From an uncultured Collinsella sp. (GTDB lineage Bacteria; Actinomycetota; Coriobacteriia; Coriobacteriales; Coriobacteriaceae), in contig CATZTY010000083.1 in assembly GCA_958424475.1 (NCBI GenBank), positions 1 to 5,520 on the forward strand: a DNA stretch of 5,520 nt, in the 5' to 3' direction. The notes under the pieces are model-generated. The model ran no database searches and was not told the origin of the DNA. It saw nothing but the letters and a program-made list of their open reading frames with translations. The stretch's first letter is position 1, and the number at the start of each line of letters is the position of its first letter. Both the position numbers and the translations under genes were made by a program. This document shows positions 1 to 4,455 of the stretch, piece after piece.

Positions 1-528
1 CTCCAGGATGGACTCCACGATGCGCTCGTGATAGCGCACGCGATAGTTGTTCTCGTCCGGGTGCGTGTGCAACAACTCGTCGATGATATAGGCGTAGTCG
101 CGCGGGATGGCCTTACGCACCTTGGAGCGCGTGTAGCGGCTTGAAAGCGAGCGAGCGACCATGATGAGCTGGTCAAGCATCGTCTTGTACCAAGTTGGCG
201 AGTCCTCGCGCTGGCTGCGGACCAGGTCGATCTTCTCGCGCGGGTAGTAGATGAGCGTGCACAGCTCGCCCTTTTCGTCAAAGGAGAGCGTGTCGCCAAA
301 AATTTCGTCGACATGCTCGCGCACGACGCCCGAGCAGTTGTTGAGGATGTGCATAAAGGCTTCGTACTCGCCATGCACGTCGCTCATAAAATGCTCGGTG
401 CCCTTGGGCAGGTTGAGGATGGCCGAGAGGTTGATAATTTCGGTAAACGCGGATTGTTCGGTGGGGAACTGTCTCGACAGCAGGCGCAGATACTTGAAGT
501 CTTGCGGGTTGCGATCGAATGCGACCAT
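1..528 (-). CDS. fbp: Fructose-1,6-bisphosphatase class III, N-terminal part (cut by window edge)
   Basis: This is the first 176 codons of a minus-strand gene that leaves the window at base 1. Class III FBPase removes the 1-phosphate from fructose-1,6-bisphosphate to give fructose-6-phosphate, the committing step of gluconeogenesis, in the cytoplasm with divalent metal. The N-terminus reads MVAFDRNPQDFKYLRLLSRQ, followed by a block around residues 46-58 with the metallophosphatase-type motif S49-D50-V51-H52-G53-E54 and then NNCSGVVREHVDEIFG, which I recognise as typical of this family. Family members are about 640-670 residues, so roughly a quarter is visible and the other metal ligands lie outside. 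The ATG at 528 is supported by GGAAGG (bases 540-535 on the complement) six bases upstream. The gene diverges from the DegV gene across about 320 bases. A perfect inverted repeat lies 28 bases upstream of the start and may bear on its regulation. The family call is firm; the rest of the gene is unseen. Confidence 0.93.
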   Translation of the reverse strand, partial: MVAFDRNPQDFKYLRLLSRQFPTEQSAFTEIINLSAILNLPKGTEHFMSDVHGEYEAFMHILNNCSGVVREHVDEIFGDTLSFDEKGELCTLIYYPREKIDLVRSQREDSPTWYKTMLDQLIMVARSLSSRYTRSKVRKAIPRDYAYIIDELLHTHPDENNYRVRYHERIVESILE

Positions 529-534
529 GAAACA

Positions 535-540
535 CCTTCC
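535..540 (-). promoter_or_regulatory. Ribosome binding site of fbp
   Basis: The minus strand reads GGAAGG, then six bases, then the ATG whose first base is 528. The motif and spacing fix the start of fbp. Confidence 0.75.
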
Positions 541-555
541 GATGGAGCTGGTAAA

Positions 556-585
556 ACTGATAAACAGCGTCAAACGTTTATCAGT
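556..585. promoter_or_regulatory. Perfect 10-bp inverted repeat in the fbp leader; candidate operator
   Basis: ACTGATAAAC at 556-565 is exactly the reverse complement of GTTTATCAGT at 576-585, with a 10-base spacer. The element begins 28 bases upstream of the fbp ATG. A centre-to-centre distance of 20 bases between the arms would place them on one face of the helix, as for a dimeric regulator (inference). On the minus strand the second arm runs into TTTT, so an RNA hairpin or attenuator is an alternative, although the stem is AT-rich and weak. The cognate regulator is not identified. Confidence 0.45.
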
Positions 586-668
586 ATGCGCCGCTTTTGT
601 TTCGATTTTGCGCCGGCGGCTGAATTGTCGGCTGAACGGTTTGGTAAATCGATTTAGTTGAGGTGGAT

Positions 669-803
669 ATGGCGGTTGAGTGGAGACGACAGAAGGTGTT
701 TTCTCAGATATTTATGCGTGGGGCCGGTGGAGACGATGGTAGTAAAGATGTTCGCTATTTTTGGTTCGATTTGGTAAATAGTGGACATATGTACCGTATG
801 TAG
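669..803 (+). CDS. Possible 44-residue open reading frame (weak)
   Basis: An ATG at 669 preceded by GAGG (660-663, five-base spacer) opens a 44-codon frame ending at TAG 801-803. The predicted peptide begins MAVEWRRQKVFSQIFMRG and ends VNSGHMYRM. It has no recognisable domain, signal or membrane segment. Codon use (AGA, CGA, ATA, GTA) is unlike the GC-rich neighbours, and the frame lies inside the AT-rich promoter region of the DegV gene. It may be a leader or small-protein gene, but chance is at least as likely. It is listed only because the ribosome binding site is reasonable. Confidence 0.15.
   Translation: MAVEWRRQKVFSQIFMRGAGGDDGSKDVRYFWFDLVNSGHMYRM
785..801. promoter_or_regulatory. Imperfect palindrome upstream of the DegV -10 box
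   Basis: The 17 bases ACATATGTACCGTATGT form ACATA...TATGT with further G-C pairing near the centre (791/795) and one T-G mismatch (790/796). The element sits 13 bases upstream of the extended -10 box, over the expected -35 region. This position suits an activator or repressor site for the DegV promoter. Its length and imperfection leave chance open. Confidence 0.3.
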
Positions 804-811
804 GCTCACTG

Positions 812-820
812 TGCGATAAT
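812..820 (+). promoter_or_regulatory. Extended -10 promoter element for the DegV gene
   Basis: The bases read TGC-GATAAT: an extended -10 TGn followed by a hexamer one mismatch from TATAAT. Transcription would start near 826-828, just upstream of the ribosome binding site at 837. The correctly spaced -35 position (about 792-797, TACCGT) does not match TTGACA, which agrees with an extended -10 promoter. If it is used, the upstream ATG at 831 would lie almost at the transcript's 5' end, which favours the ATG at 849 as the true start. Confidence 0.5.
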
Positions 821-836
821 TTGCGCAGCAATGAGT

Positions 837-842
837 AAGGAG
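837..842 (+). promoter_or_regulatory. Ribosome binding site that fixes the DegV start
   Basis: AAGGAG at 837-842 lies six bases before the ATG at 849. An in-frame ATG at 831 lies upstream of this motif and has no comparable site, so translation most likely begins at 849. Confidence 0.85.
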
Positions 843-848
843 CCTCAT

Positions 849-1613
849 ATGAGTGATTTTGTCCTGACCTGTGAATCCGCCGCCGACCGAACCCGTGAGT
901 TCTTTGCGTCGCGCAATATCCCTGTCGTGTGTTTTCATTACGAGATCGACGATGTTGTCTATACGGACGATCTGTACCAGTCGATTACACCGGACGAGTT
1001 TTTTGCCCAGATTGCCGCGGGCGCCATGCCCAAGACGTCTCAGGTGAGCGTGGGTGAGTACGAGGAGTTTTGGGAGCCGTTTGTTGCCGAGGGTAAAGAC
1101 GTGCTGCACCTGACGTTGTCGTCGGGTATTTCGGGCACGTATGGATCGGCCTGCGTCGCGGCGCAGATGCTTGCGGATCGCTATCCCGAGGGCGGCAAGG
1201 TGCGCGTCATCGATTCGCTGGCGGCGTCTTCGGGCTTTGGCCTGTTGTTGGAATATGCCGCCGATGTGCGCGATAGCGGGGCTTCACTCGACGAGACGGC
1301 TGCCTGGATCGAGGAGCACAAGCTCAACCTGCACCACTGGTTCTTCTCGACCGATCTGTCGAGCTACCTGCGCGGCGGTCGCATTTCGGCCGCGAGCGCG
1401 ATCATCGGCACGGCGCTTAAGATTTGCCCGCTTATGACGGTCGATTGCGAAGGTAAGCTGTCGCCACGTGAGAAGATTCGCACTAAGAAGCGCGCGATTT
1501 CCGAGATGGTTAAGACCATGATGGCACACGTACAGGACGGTGCGGATTATTCGGGTAAGTGCATCATGTCGCAGTCGGCGTGCCGCGAGGATGCCGAGGC
1601 GGTGCGGCGCTGA
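849..1613 (+). CDS. DegV family (FakB-type) fatty-acid-binding protein, truncated by frameshift
   Basis: DegV/FakB proteins bind a fatty acid in a buried pocket. In known systems they present it to the kinase FakA, which makes acyl-phosphate for phospholipid synthesis. The 254-residue frame from ATG 849 shows the family signatures in order: ESAADRT (9-15, counterpart of DSTADL), K62-T63-S64-Q65 (family TSQ), LSSGISGTYGSA (90-101), VRVIDSLAASSGFG (118-131), and YLRGGRIS (173-180) followed by IIGTALKICPL and a KIRTKKRAI helix. Family members are usually about 280-290 residues. The frame stops at TGA 1611-1613, and the missing C-terminus, with its conserved H-x-GPG segment, continues in the -1 frame (1607-1738). 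Restoring one base near 1606 (GTGCGCGCGCTG instead of GTGCGGCGCTG) would rebuild a 296-residue protein. The cause could be a real mutation, a strain polymorphism or an assembly error in a CG-repeat tract. No fakA is visible here. The family is certain; the functional state is not. Confidence 0.85.
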   Translation: MSDFVLTCESAADRTREFFASRNIPVVCFHYEIDDVVYTDDLYQSITPDEFFAQIAAGAMPKTSQVSVGEYEEFWEPFVAEGKDVLHLTLSSGISGTYGSACVAAQMLADRYPEGGKVRVIDSLAASSGFGLLLEYAADVRDSGASLDETAAWIEEHKLNLHHWFFSTDLSSYLRGGRISAASAIIGTALKICPLMTVDCEGKLSPREKIRTKKRAISEMVKTMMAHVQDGADYSGKCIMSQSACREDAEAVRR

Positions 1614-1738
1614 TTGAGGAACAGGTTCCGCAGCTTAAAGGCAAGATTGAGATCAATGACATCGGTACTCTGATTGGCTCGCATACCGGACCTGGTACGG
1701 TGGCGCTCTTCTTTATGGGCGACAAGCGCGTGGATTAA
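1604..1738 (+). pseudogene. Out-of-frame C-terminal end of the DegV gene
   Basis: From 1607 the -1 frame encodes 43 residues beginning ALIEEQVPQL and containing INDIGTLIGSHTGPGTVALF, then FMGDKRVD and TAA at 1736-1738. This is the conserved closing segment of DegV proteins. The His of IGSHTGPG corresponds to the family histidine near the bound fatty-acid carboxylate (family knowledge). It directly continues the upstream frame once one base is restored. The segment has no start codon or ribosome binding site of its own, so it is the displaced end of the 849 gene and not a separate gene. The sequence keeps full family resemblance, so the shift is recent or artefactual. Confidence 0.85.
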
Positions 1739-1779
1739 TTTGCCCCATCACGTCGCTGCATGATTGCTCAAACGAAAAC

Positions 1780-1807
1780 GGCCCGCCTCACGTTTGTGGG
1801 GCGGGCC
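1780..1807. terminator. Bidirectional hairpin terminator between convergent genes
   Basis: GGCCCGCC (1780-1787) pairs perfectly with GGCGGGCC (1800-1807). The stem extends inward through a T-G wobble and three more pairs to a four-base GTTT loop, giving about 12 pairs. On the minus strand the hairpin is followed by GTTTTCGTTT, a good intrinsic terminator tail for the gene ending at 1820. On the plus strand it is followed by TTGCTGTT, a weaker tail for the DegV transcript ending at 1738. It lies between the two convergent stops. Confidence 0.85.
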
Positions 1808-1819
1808 TTGCTGTTACGA

Positions 1820-2911
1820 TTAGCGTTTCTTTCCGCGGAAGAAAAAGCCGTGCAGTGACGGCTTGAGGCCGCGGTTGGTGCGATGTTCCTCGACGCGCTC
1901 GTGGATCGAAGCGACGCGCTCGATGACTTCGTCGGGAATCGGCACGTCGGGATTCATGTTCTCGACCTGGCTGACTTCGGCGGCGGCGACCTGGTCGATA
2001 ATGGGCACATCGTCGCGCGAGATGACAGGTGTGGCGTCTTCCTTCATCTTGCGATAACGCTGCATCATGTCGGCCTGTAGCTGCTGGGCCGAAGGCGGCG
2101 TCCAGATGATGGCGTTGGCGCCGGCGGCGATGGTTTCGCGGATGCTCTCGGGCGTCTTGCCGCCCGGCGCGATAAGCGGCAGGTTGGGATAGTGCTCGCG
2201 CAGCTCGCGTAGGACCTGGGGCGTGTTCTTGCCGGCTGCGATGTTGAGGATCTTGGCTCCAGCGCGCACCTTGGCGTGGGCATCGTCGTCGCAGCGAACG
2301 ACCGTGGCGATGACGGGGATGTCGGCGATGTTGGTGATGTGCTCGACCATCTCGGCAGTAGCGGGGGAGTTGACCACGCAGCCCGCCGCGCCCTGCATCT
2401 CGGAGACGGCTGCCATCTGCACGGAGCGCTTACCGGTCGTAGTTCCGCCGCCCACGCCTACGAAGACCGGGCACTCGGCGACGGTCAGCAGCGCTTGCGT
2501 AATGGCGGGCTGCGGCGTGAAAGGGTAGACCGCAAAGACGGCGTCGGCGTTGGAGTTGCGGATAACCGCGACATCGGTGGTGTAGATGAGCGATTTGATA
2601 CGACGGCCGAAGAGCGTAAAGCCGCTGGCCTCCTCGATCTCGTCGGGCATGCGGAGGGCCGCCTTGCGCAAACGCCCGTCGATGGGCAGCGGCTCCATGG
2701 GGAGCAGTCCGTTGGGAGTCACGGCTGCCTGGGGCTCGGTGAACTCGTCTGCGAGCTCGACCTCGGAGAAATCGACCGAGGCGACGATGTCCTCGTGAAC
2801 CTCGGCGGGCACATCGATGGGAGCTTGGTCGTTTGCCGCGGCAGGCGTGTCGAAGGAGCTGGTGCCGACAAAGGCGTCGACGCGCTCGTTTAGGTCGTTG
2901 AGGGTGTCCAT
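1820..2911 (-). CDS. Uncharacterised protein with predicted TIM-barrel core
   Basis: This encodes 363 residues from ATG 2911. I do not recognise a named family. Residues 1-75 are acidic and Ala/Pro-rich and look unstructured. Residues 107-273 contain eight regularly spaced hydrophobic strands: SLIYTTD, AVFAVYPF, PVFVGVGGG, GAAGCVVNSP, PVIATVV, AKILNIAAG, PLIAPGG and AIIWTPP, each followed by a helix-like stretch. This is the pattern of a (beta/alpha)8 barrel. The glycine-rich strand ends, especially GVGGGTTTGKR (152-162), AAGKNT (225-230) and APGGKTPES (248-256), resemble phosphate-binding loops of IMP-dehydrogenase, ThiE or KDPG-aldolase type barrels. That suggests a phosphorylated ligand (inference only). 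The tail (about 296-363) is charged and ends GFFFRGKKR. The frame is open back to 3151, but that extension would overlap the divergent 3103 gene and has no barrel features. The ribosome binding site before 2911 is weak (GAG eight bases upstream), so the start is moderately sure. The gene appears to be monocistronic, ending at the 1780-1807 hairpin. Confidence 0.8.
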   Translation of the reverse strand: MDTLNDLNERVDAFVGTSSFDTPAAANDQAPIDVPAEVHEDIVASVDFSEVELADEFTEPQAAVTPNGLLPMEPLPIDGRLRKAALRMPDEIEEASGFTLFGRRIKSLIYTTDVAVIRNSNADAVFAVYPFTPQPAITQALLTVAECPVFVGVGGGTTTGKRSVQMAAVSEMQGAAGCVVNSPATAEMVEHITNIADIPVIATVVRCDDDAHAKVRAGAKILNIAAGKNTPQVLRELREHYPNLPLIAPGGKTPESIRETIAAGANAIIWTPPSAQQLQADMMQRYRKMKEDATPVISRDDVPIIDQVAAAEVSQVENMNPDVPIPDEVIERVASIHERVEEHRTNRGLKPSLHGFFFRGKKR

Positions 2912-3061
2912 GGAGACTCGATTCTGTGTGACGACGGCCGGCACGATGCAGCCGGAATTGCGAATGCTAAATCGTTTGACGAGTTGATTTTTCCCCGTCG
3001 CGCCATCCGTTAGACCGAAGGGCAGGTGAACGTGAAGGAGCTGTGGTGGCGGGGATCGAGG

Positions 3062-3070
3062 TGCTATCTT
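3062..3070 (+). promoter_or_regulatory. Candidate extended -10 promoter for the small membrane protein gene
   Basis: TGC-TATCTT matches an extended -10 box (TGn plus a TATAAT-like hexamer), 33 bases upstream of the ATG at 3103. The -35 position (about 3042-3047, TGTGGT) is poor. The arrangement copies that of the DegV promoter (TGC-GATAAT). Confidence 0.4.
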
Positions 3071-3086
3071 GAAAGTCCCGTTTAAA

Positions 3087-3093
3087 AGAGAGG
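3087..3093 (+). promoter_or_regulatory. Ribosome binding site of the small membrane protein gene
   Basis: AGAGAGG is followed by nine bases and the ATG at 3103. It is the main support for translation of this short frame. Confidence 0.65.
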
Positions 3094-3102
3094 TGACGCG
3101 GT

Positions 3103-3273
3103 ATGGAATTTTCGGCAATGTTGGGCTCGATTGGCCTGTGTGTGGGCGCAATCGTTGCCGCCGCGGTCATCTACTTTGTGGTCACGGCCATTAAGGGCAA
3201 AAGGGTCGAACGCAAGGAGCGTGCGATGCTTAAACAGCATTGCGACCAGCAGGGCAAACGCGCACGGAGATAG
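3103..3273 (+). CDS. Small single-pass membrane protein, 56 residues
   Basis: The frame runs from ATG 3103 to TAG 3271-3273, with a good AGAGAGG site nine bases upstream and an extended -10 box before that. The peptide has a short N-terminus, one hydrophobic helix at about residues 7-30 (rich in Val, Ile and Ala, with YFVVTAI at the end) and a strongly basic tail (31-56) holding 11 Lys/Arg. By the positive-inside rule the tail should face the cytoplasm. It has one cysteine in the helix (C13) and one in the tail (C47). I do not recognise a family; similar small proteins are usually annotated as hypothetical. It is divergent from the barrel-protein gene, sharing a 191-base spacer, and convergent with the RNA methyltransferase, whose stop lies 24 bases beyond. 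G/C-rich third positions support it as a real gene. Confidence 0.7.
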   Translation: MEFSAMLGSIGLCVGAIVAAAVIYFVVTAIKGKRVERKERAMLKQHCDQQGKRARR

Positions 3274-3298
3274 CTTGTTGAGTTTTTGATCCGTGCGC
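3260..3298. terminator. Inverted repeat spanning two convergent gene ends; possible terminator
   Basis: GCGCACGGA (3260-3268) is perfectly complementary to TCCGTGCGC (3290-3298), with a 21-base loop that contains both the TAG of the small gene and a T5 run. The left arm lies in the last codons of the small membrane protein and the right arm touches the stop codon of the methyltransferase. Tails are weak on both strands (TAGCTGCGTTTT on plus, GTTTGCCC on minus). A second pair, TGATCCG (3287-3293) with CGGATCA (3311-3317), shares bases with the first, so only one hairpin can form at a time. No other terminator is seen between these convergent genes. Confidence 0.4.
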
Positions 3299-4401
3299 TA
3301 GCTGCGTTTTCGGATCAGGGCAATGTAGAAGCCCTCAAAGTCGCGGCTAGGCGGAATGGTCAGCGTACCGGGCATACCGTTGGCGACGGCCGAGACATGG
3401 CCGGCAGCGATGGCCTCAGTGAGGGCATTGCACTCGATATGCGGCTCCTCGCCGGCATCCTGGGCGCGACGCGCTTCGCTTTCGCTCGGCGTGCCGTCGA
3501 GGGGGATGAGCTCGCAGTCCATATGCTTGTCGAGGGCCTCTTGCAGGGCGTCCTCGTTTTCCTGCGGCAAGATCGAACAGGTCGAATAGACGAGCGTGCC
3601 GCCCGGTTTGAGGGCGCCCATGGCGCGGTCCAGAAGTGCTCGCTGCGAGCGGGCGCACTTGCTCAGCAACTGCTCGGTCAGGCCGCGCAGGCTTTTCTCG
3701 TTGTCGCTGATGACGGTGCCCGTGCCGGTGCAGGGAGCGTCGAGCAGGATGCGATCAAAGCGGAAGAACTCGTCGAGCTCGCGTGCGTCGATGCGCATGA
3801 CGGGCACGTTTTTGGCACCTTGACGGTGGAGGTTGGACTCAAGCTTTTCGGCGCGGGGAATGCTCATCTCACAGGCCGTGAGGTGTGCCTGGCCCTGGGT
3901 GAGGGCGGCGATCTGCGTCGTCTTGCCGCCGGGGGCTGCGCACATGTCCAGGATGTCCTCGCCGGCCTGAGCGCCCAGGACCAACGGCGGCATCATGGAC
4001 GACAGGCTCTGCAGATAGATTTTGCCGTCGCGGTAGATGTCGAGATCCCACAGATCGGAAACCTGGGCCTCGGGCAGGATAAAGGCGTCCGGATACCAGG
4101 TAACGGTTTGGTGCGCGATGCCGGCGGCATCGAGCGCGGCGGCGATGCCCTCGGCGGTTGCCTTGAGCGTGTTGGCGCGCAGTGTGACCGGGCGTGTGGC
4201 CGCGGCTCCAAAGCCCTCGATCATGCGCTCGGCATCGGCGGGCGCATAGGCGCCGGCGACCGTGTCGACCATAAAGCGCGGCAGGTCGGCGCCGCAGGGA
4301 AGGGCGGCAAGCTGGTCGGAAAGCTCGGTGGAGGCAAACTGCCTAAGCTTGAGCTCGGGCTTAACCTGCTTTTTCTGCTTACGACGACGCGACTTGGACA
4401 T
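3298..4401 (-). CDS. NOL1/NOP2/Sun (RsmB/RsmF-like) RNA cytosine-5 methyltransferase
   Basis: The 367-residue protein transfers a methyl group from S-adenosylmethionine to C5 of cytosine in RNA, by family rRNA or tRNA. The start is ATG 4401 with AAGGAAAG upstream. Residues 1-20 are a very basic tail (MSKSRRRKQKKQ). Residues about 40-100 match the family N-terminal module, with the RPVTLRANTLK block at 70-80. The SAM-binding motif is DMCAAPGGKTTQIA (152-165). Motif IV is DAPCTGTG (221-228), with C224 the product-release cysteine. Motif VI is YSTCSILPQENE (272-283), with C275 the expected nucleophile, so the catalytic set is complete. It lacks the NusB-like N-terminal domain of E. coli RsmB (about 429 residues) and is shorter than RsmF (about 479). 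I therefore leave the gene symbol and target base open. It is preceded on the same strand by the MetRS-like gene with a 54-base gap and no hairpin, so co-transcription is likely. Confidence 0.93.
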   Translation of the reverse strand: MSKSRRRKQKKQVKPELKLRQFASTELSDQLAALPCGADLPRFMVDTVAGAYAPADAERMIEGFGAAATRPVTLRANTLKATAEGIAAALDAAGIAHQTVTWYPDAFILPEAQVSDLWDLDIYRDGKIYLQSLSSMMPPLVLGAQAGEDILDMCAAPGGKTTQIAALTQGQAHLTACEMSIPRAEKLESNLHRQGAKNVPVMRIDARELDEFFRFDRILLDAPCTGTGTVISDNEKSLRGLTEQLLSKCARSQRALLDRAMGALKPGGTLVYSTCSILPQENEDALQEALDKHMDCELIPLDGTPSESEARRAQDAGEEPHIECNALTEAIAAGHVSAVANGMPGTLTIPPSRDFEGFYIALIRKRS

Positions 4402-4455
4402 CCGTCTTTCCTTCCACCTAAATGATTGTTCTGGGCGCGTTGCTGCAGGCGTGCT

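Larger units (their letters stand above)
529..848. other. Divergent intergenic region between fbp and the DegV gene
   Basis: About 320 bases separate the two divergent starts. The stretch looks clearly more AT-rich than the genes on either side. It holds the fbp ribosome binding site, a perfect 10-bp inverted repeat (556-565/576-585), a weakly supported 44-codon reading frame (669-803), a 10-base direct repeat TTTGGTAAAT (640-649 and 770-779), an imperfect palindrome (785-801), an extended -10 box (812-820) and the DegV ribosome binding site (837-842). I see no RNA gene or mobile element here. No clear -10/-35 pair for fbp could be placed; the minus-strand hexamer CATACT near 589-584 is a weak -10 candidate with no convincing -35. 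Confidence 0.7.

Noticed and set aside
542..661. Plus-strand frame from ATG 542 with a hydrophobic and Arg-rich peptide
   Set aside because: It has no ribosome binding site (the preceding bases are the complement of the fbp site), and it runs across the inverted repeat.
640..779. Direct repeat TTTGGTAAAT at 640-649 and 770-779
   Set aside because: Ten bases repeated once in AT-rich spacer DNA is close to chance, with no third copy or symmetry to suggest an element.
831..848. ATG at 831 as the DegV start
   Set aside because: The AAGGAG site at 837-842 lies between it and ATG 849 with ideal spacing for 849, and the predicted transcript starts only a few bases upstream of 831.
654..1109. Minus-strand frame of 151 residues covering the DegV 5' end
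   Set aside because: It overlaps the clear DegV coding start and the AT-rich promoter region; it has no start signals or domain.
1599..1613. Programmed -1 ribosomal frameshift in the DegV gene
   Set aside because: There is no X-XXY-YYZ slippery heptamer at the switch zone (GCG GTG CGG CGC TGA), and programmed shifting is not known for this family. A one-base deletion explains it more simply.
2276..2893. A plus-strand open frame of 205 residues
   Set aside because: It lies entirely antisense to the barrel-protein gene, is low-complexity (Gly/Asp/Val-rich) and has no family resemblance.
2976..2981. TTGACG as a -35 box on the plus strand
   Set aside because: There is no -10-like hexamer at 16-18 bases downstream (the sequence there is GC-rich), and the gene at 3103 has a better extended -10 candidate.
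2912..3151. N-terminal extension of the barrel-protein gene back to an ATG at 3151
   Set aside because: It would overlap the divergent small membrane protein gene and its promoter, the extra residues show no fold, and ATG 2911 opens a coherent protein.
3286..4425. A plus-strand open frame of 379 residues
   Set aside because: It is the antisense shadow of the RNA methyltransferase, whose catalytic motifs are intact on the minus strand. Long antisense frames are expected in GC-rich coding DNA, and it has no recognisable domain.
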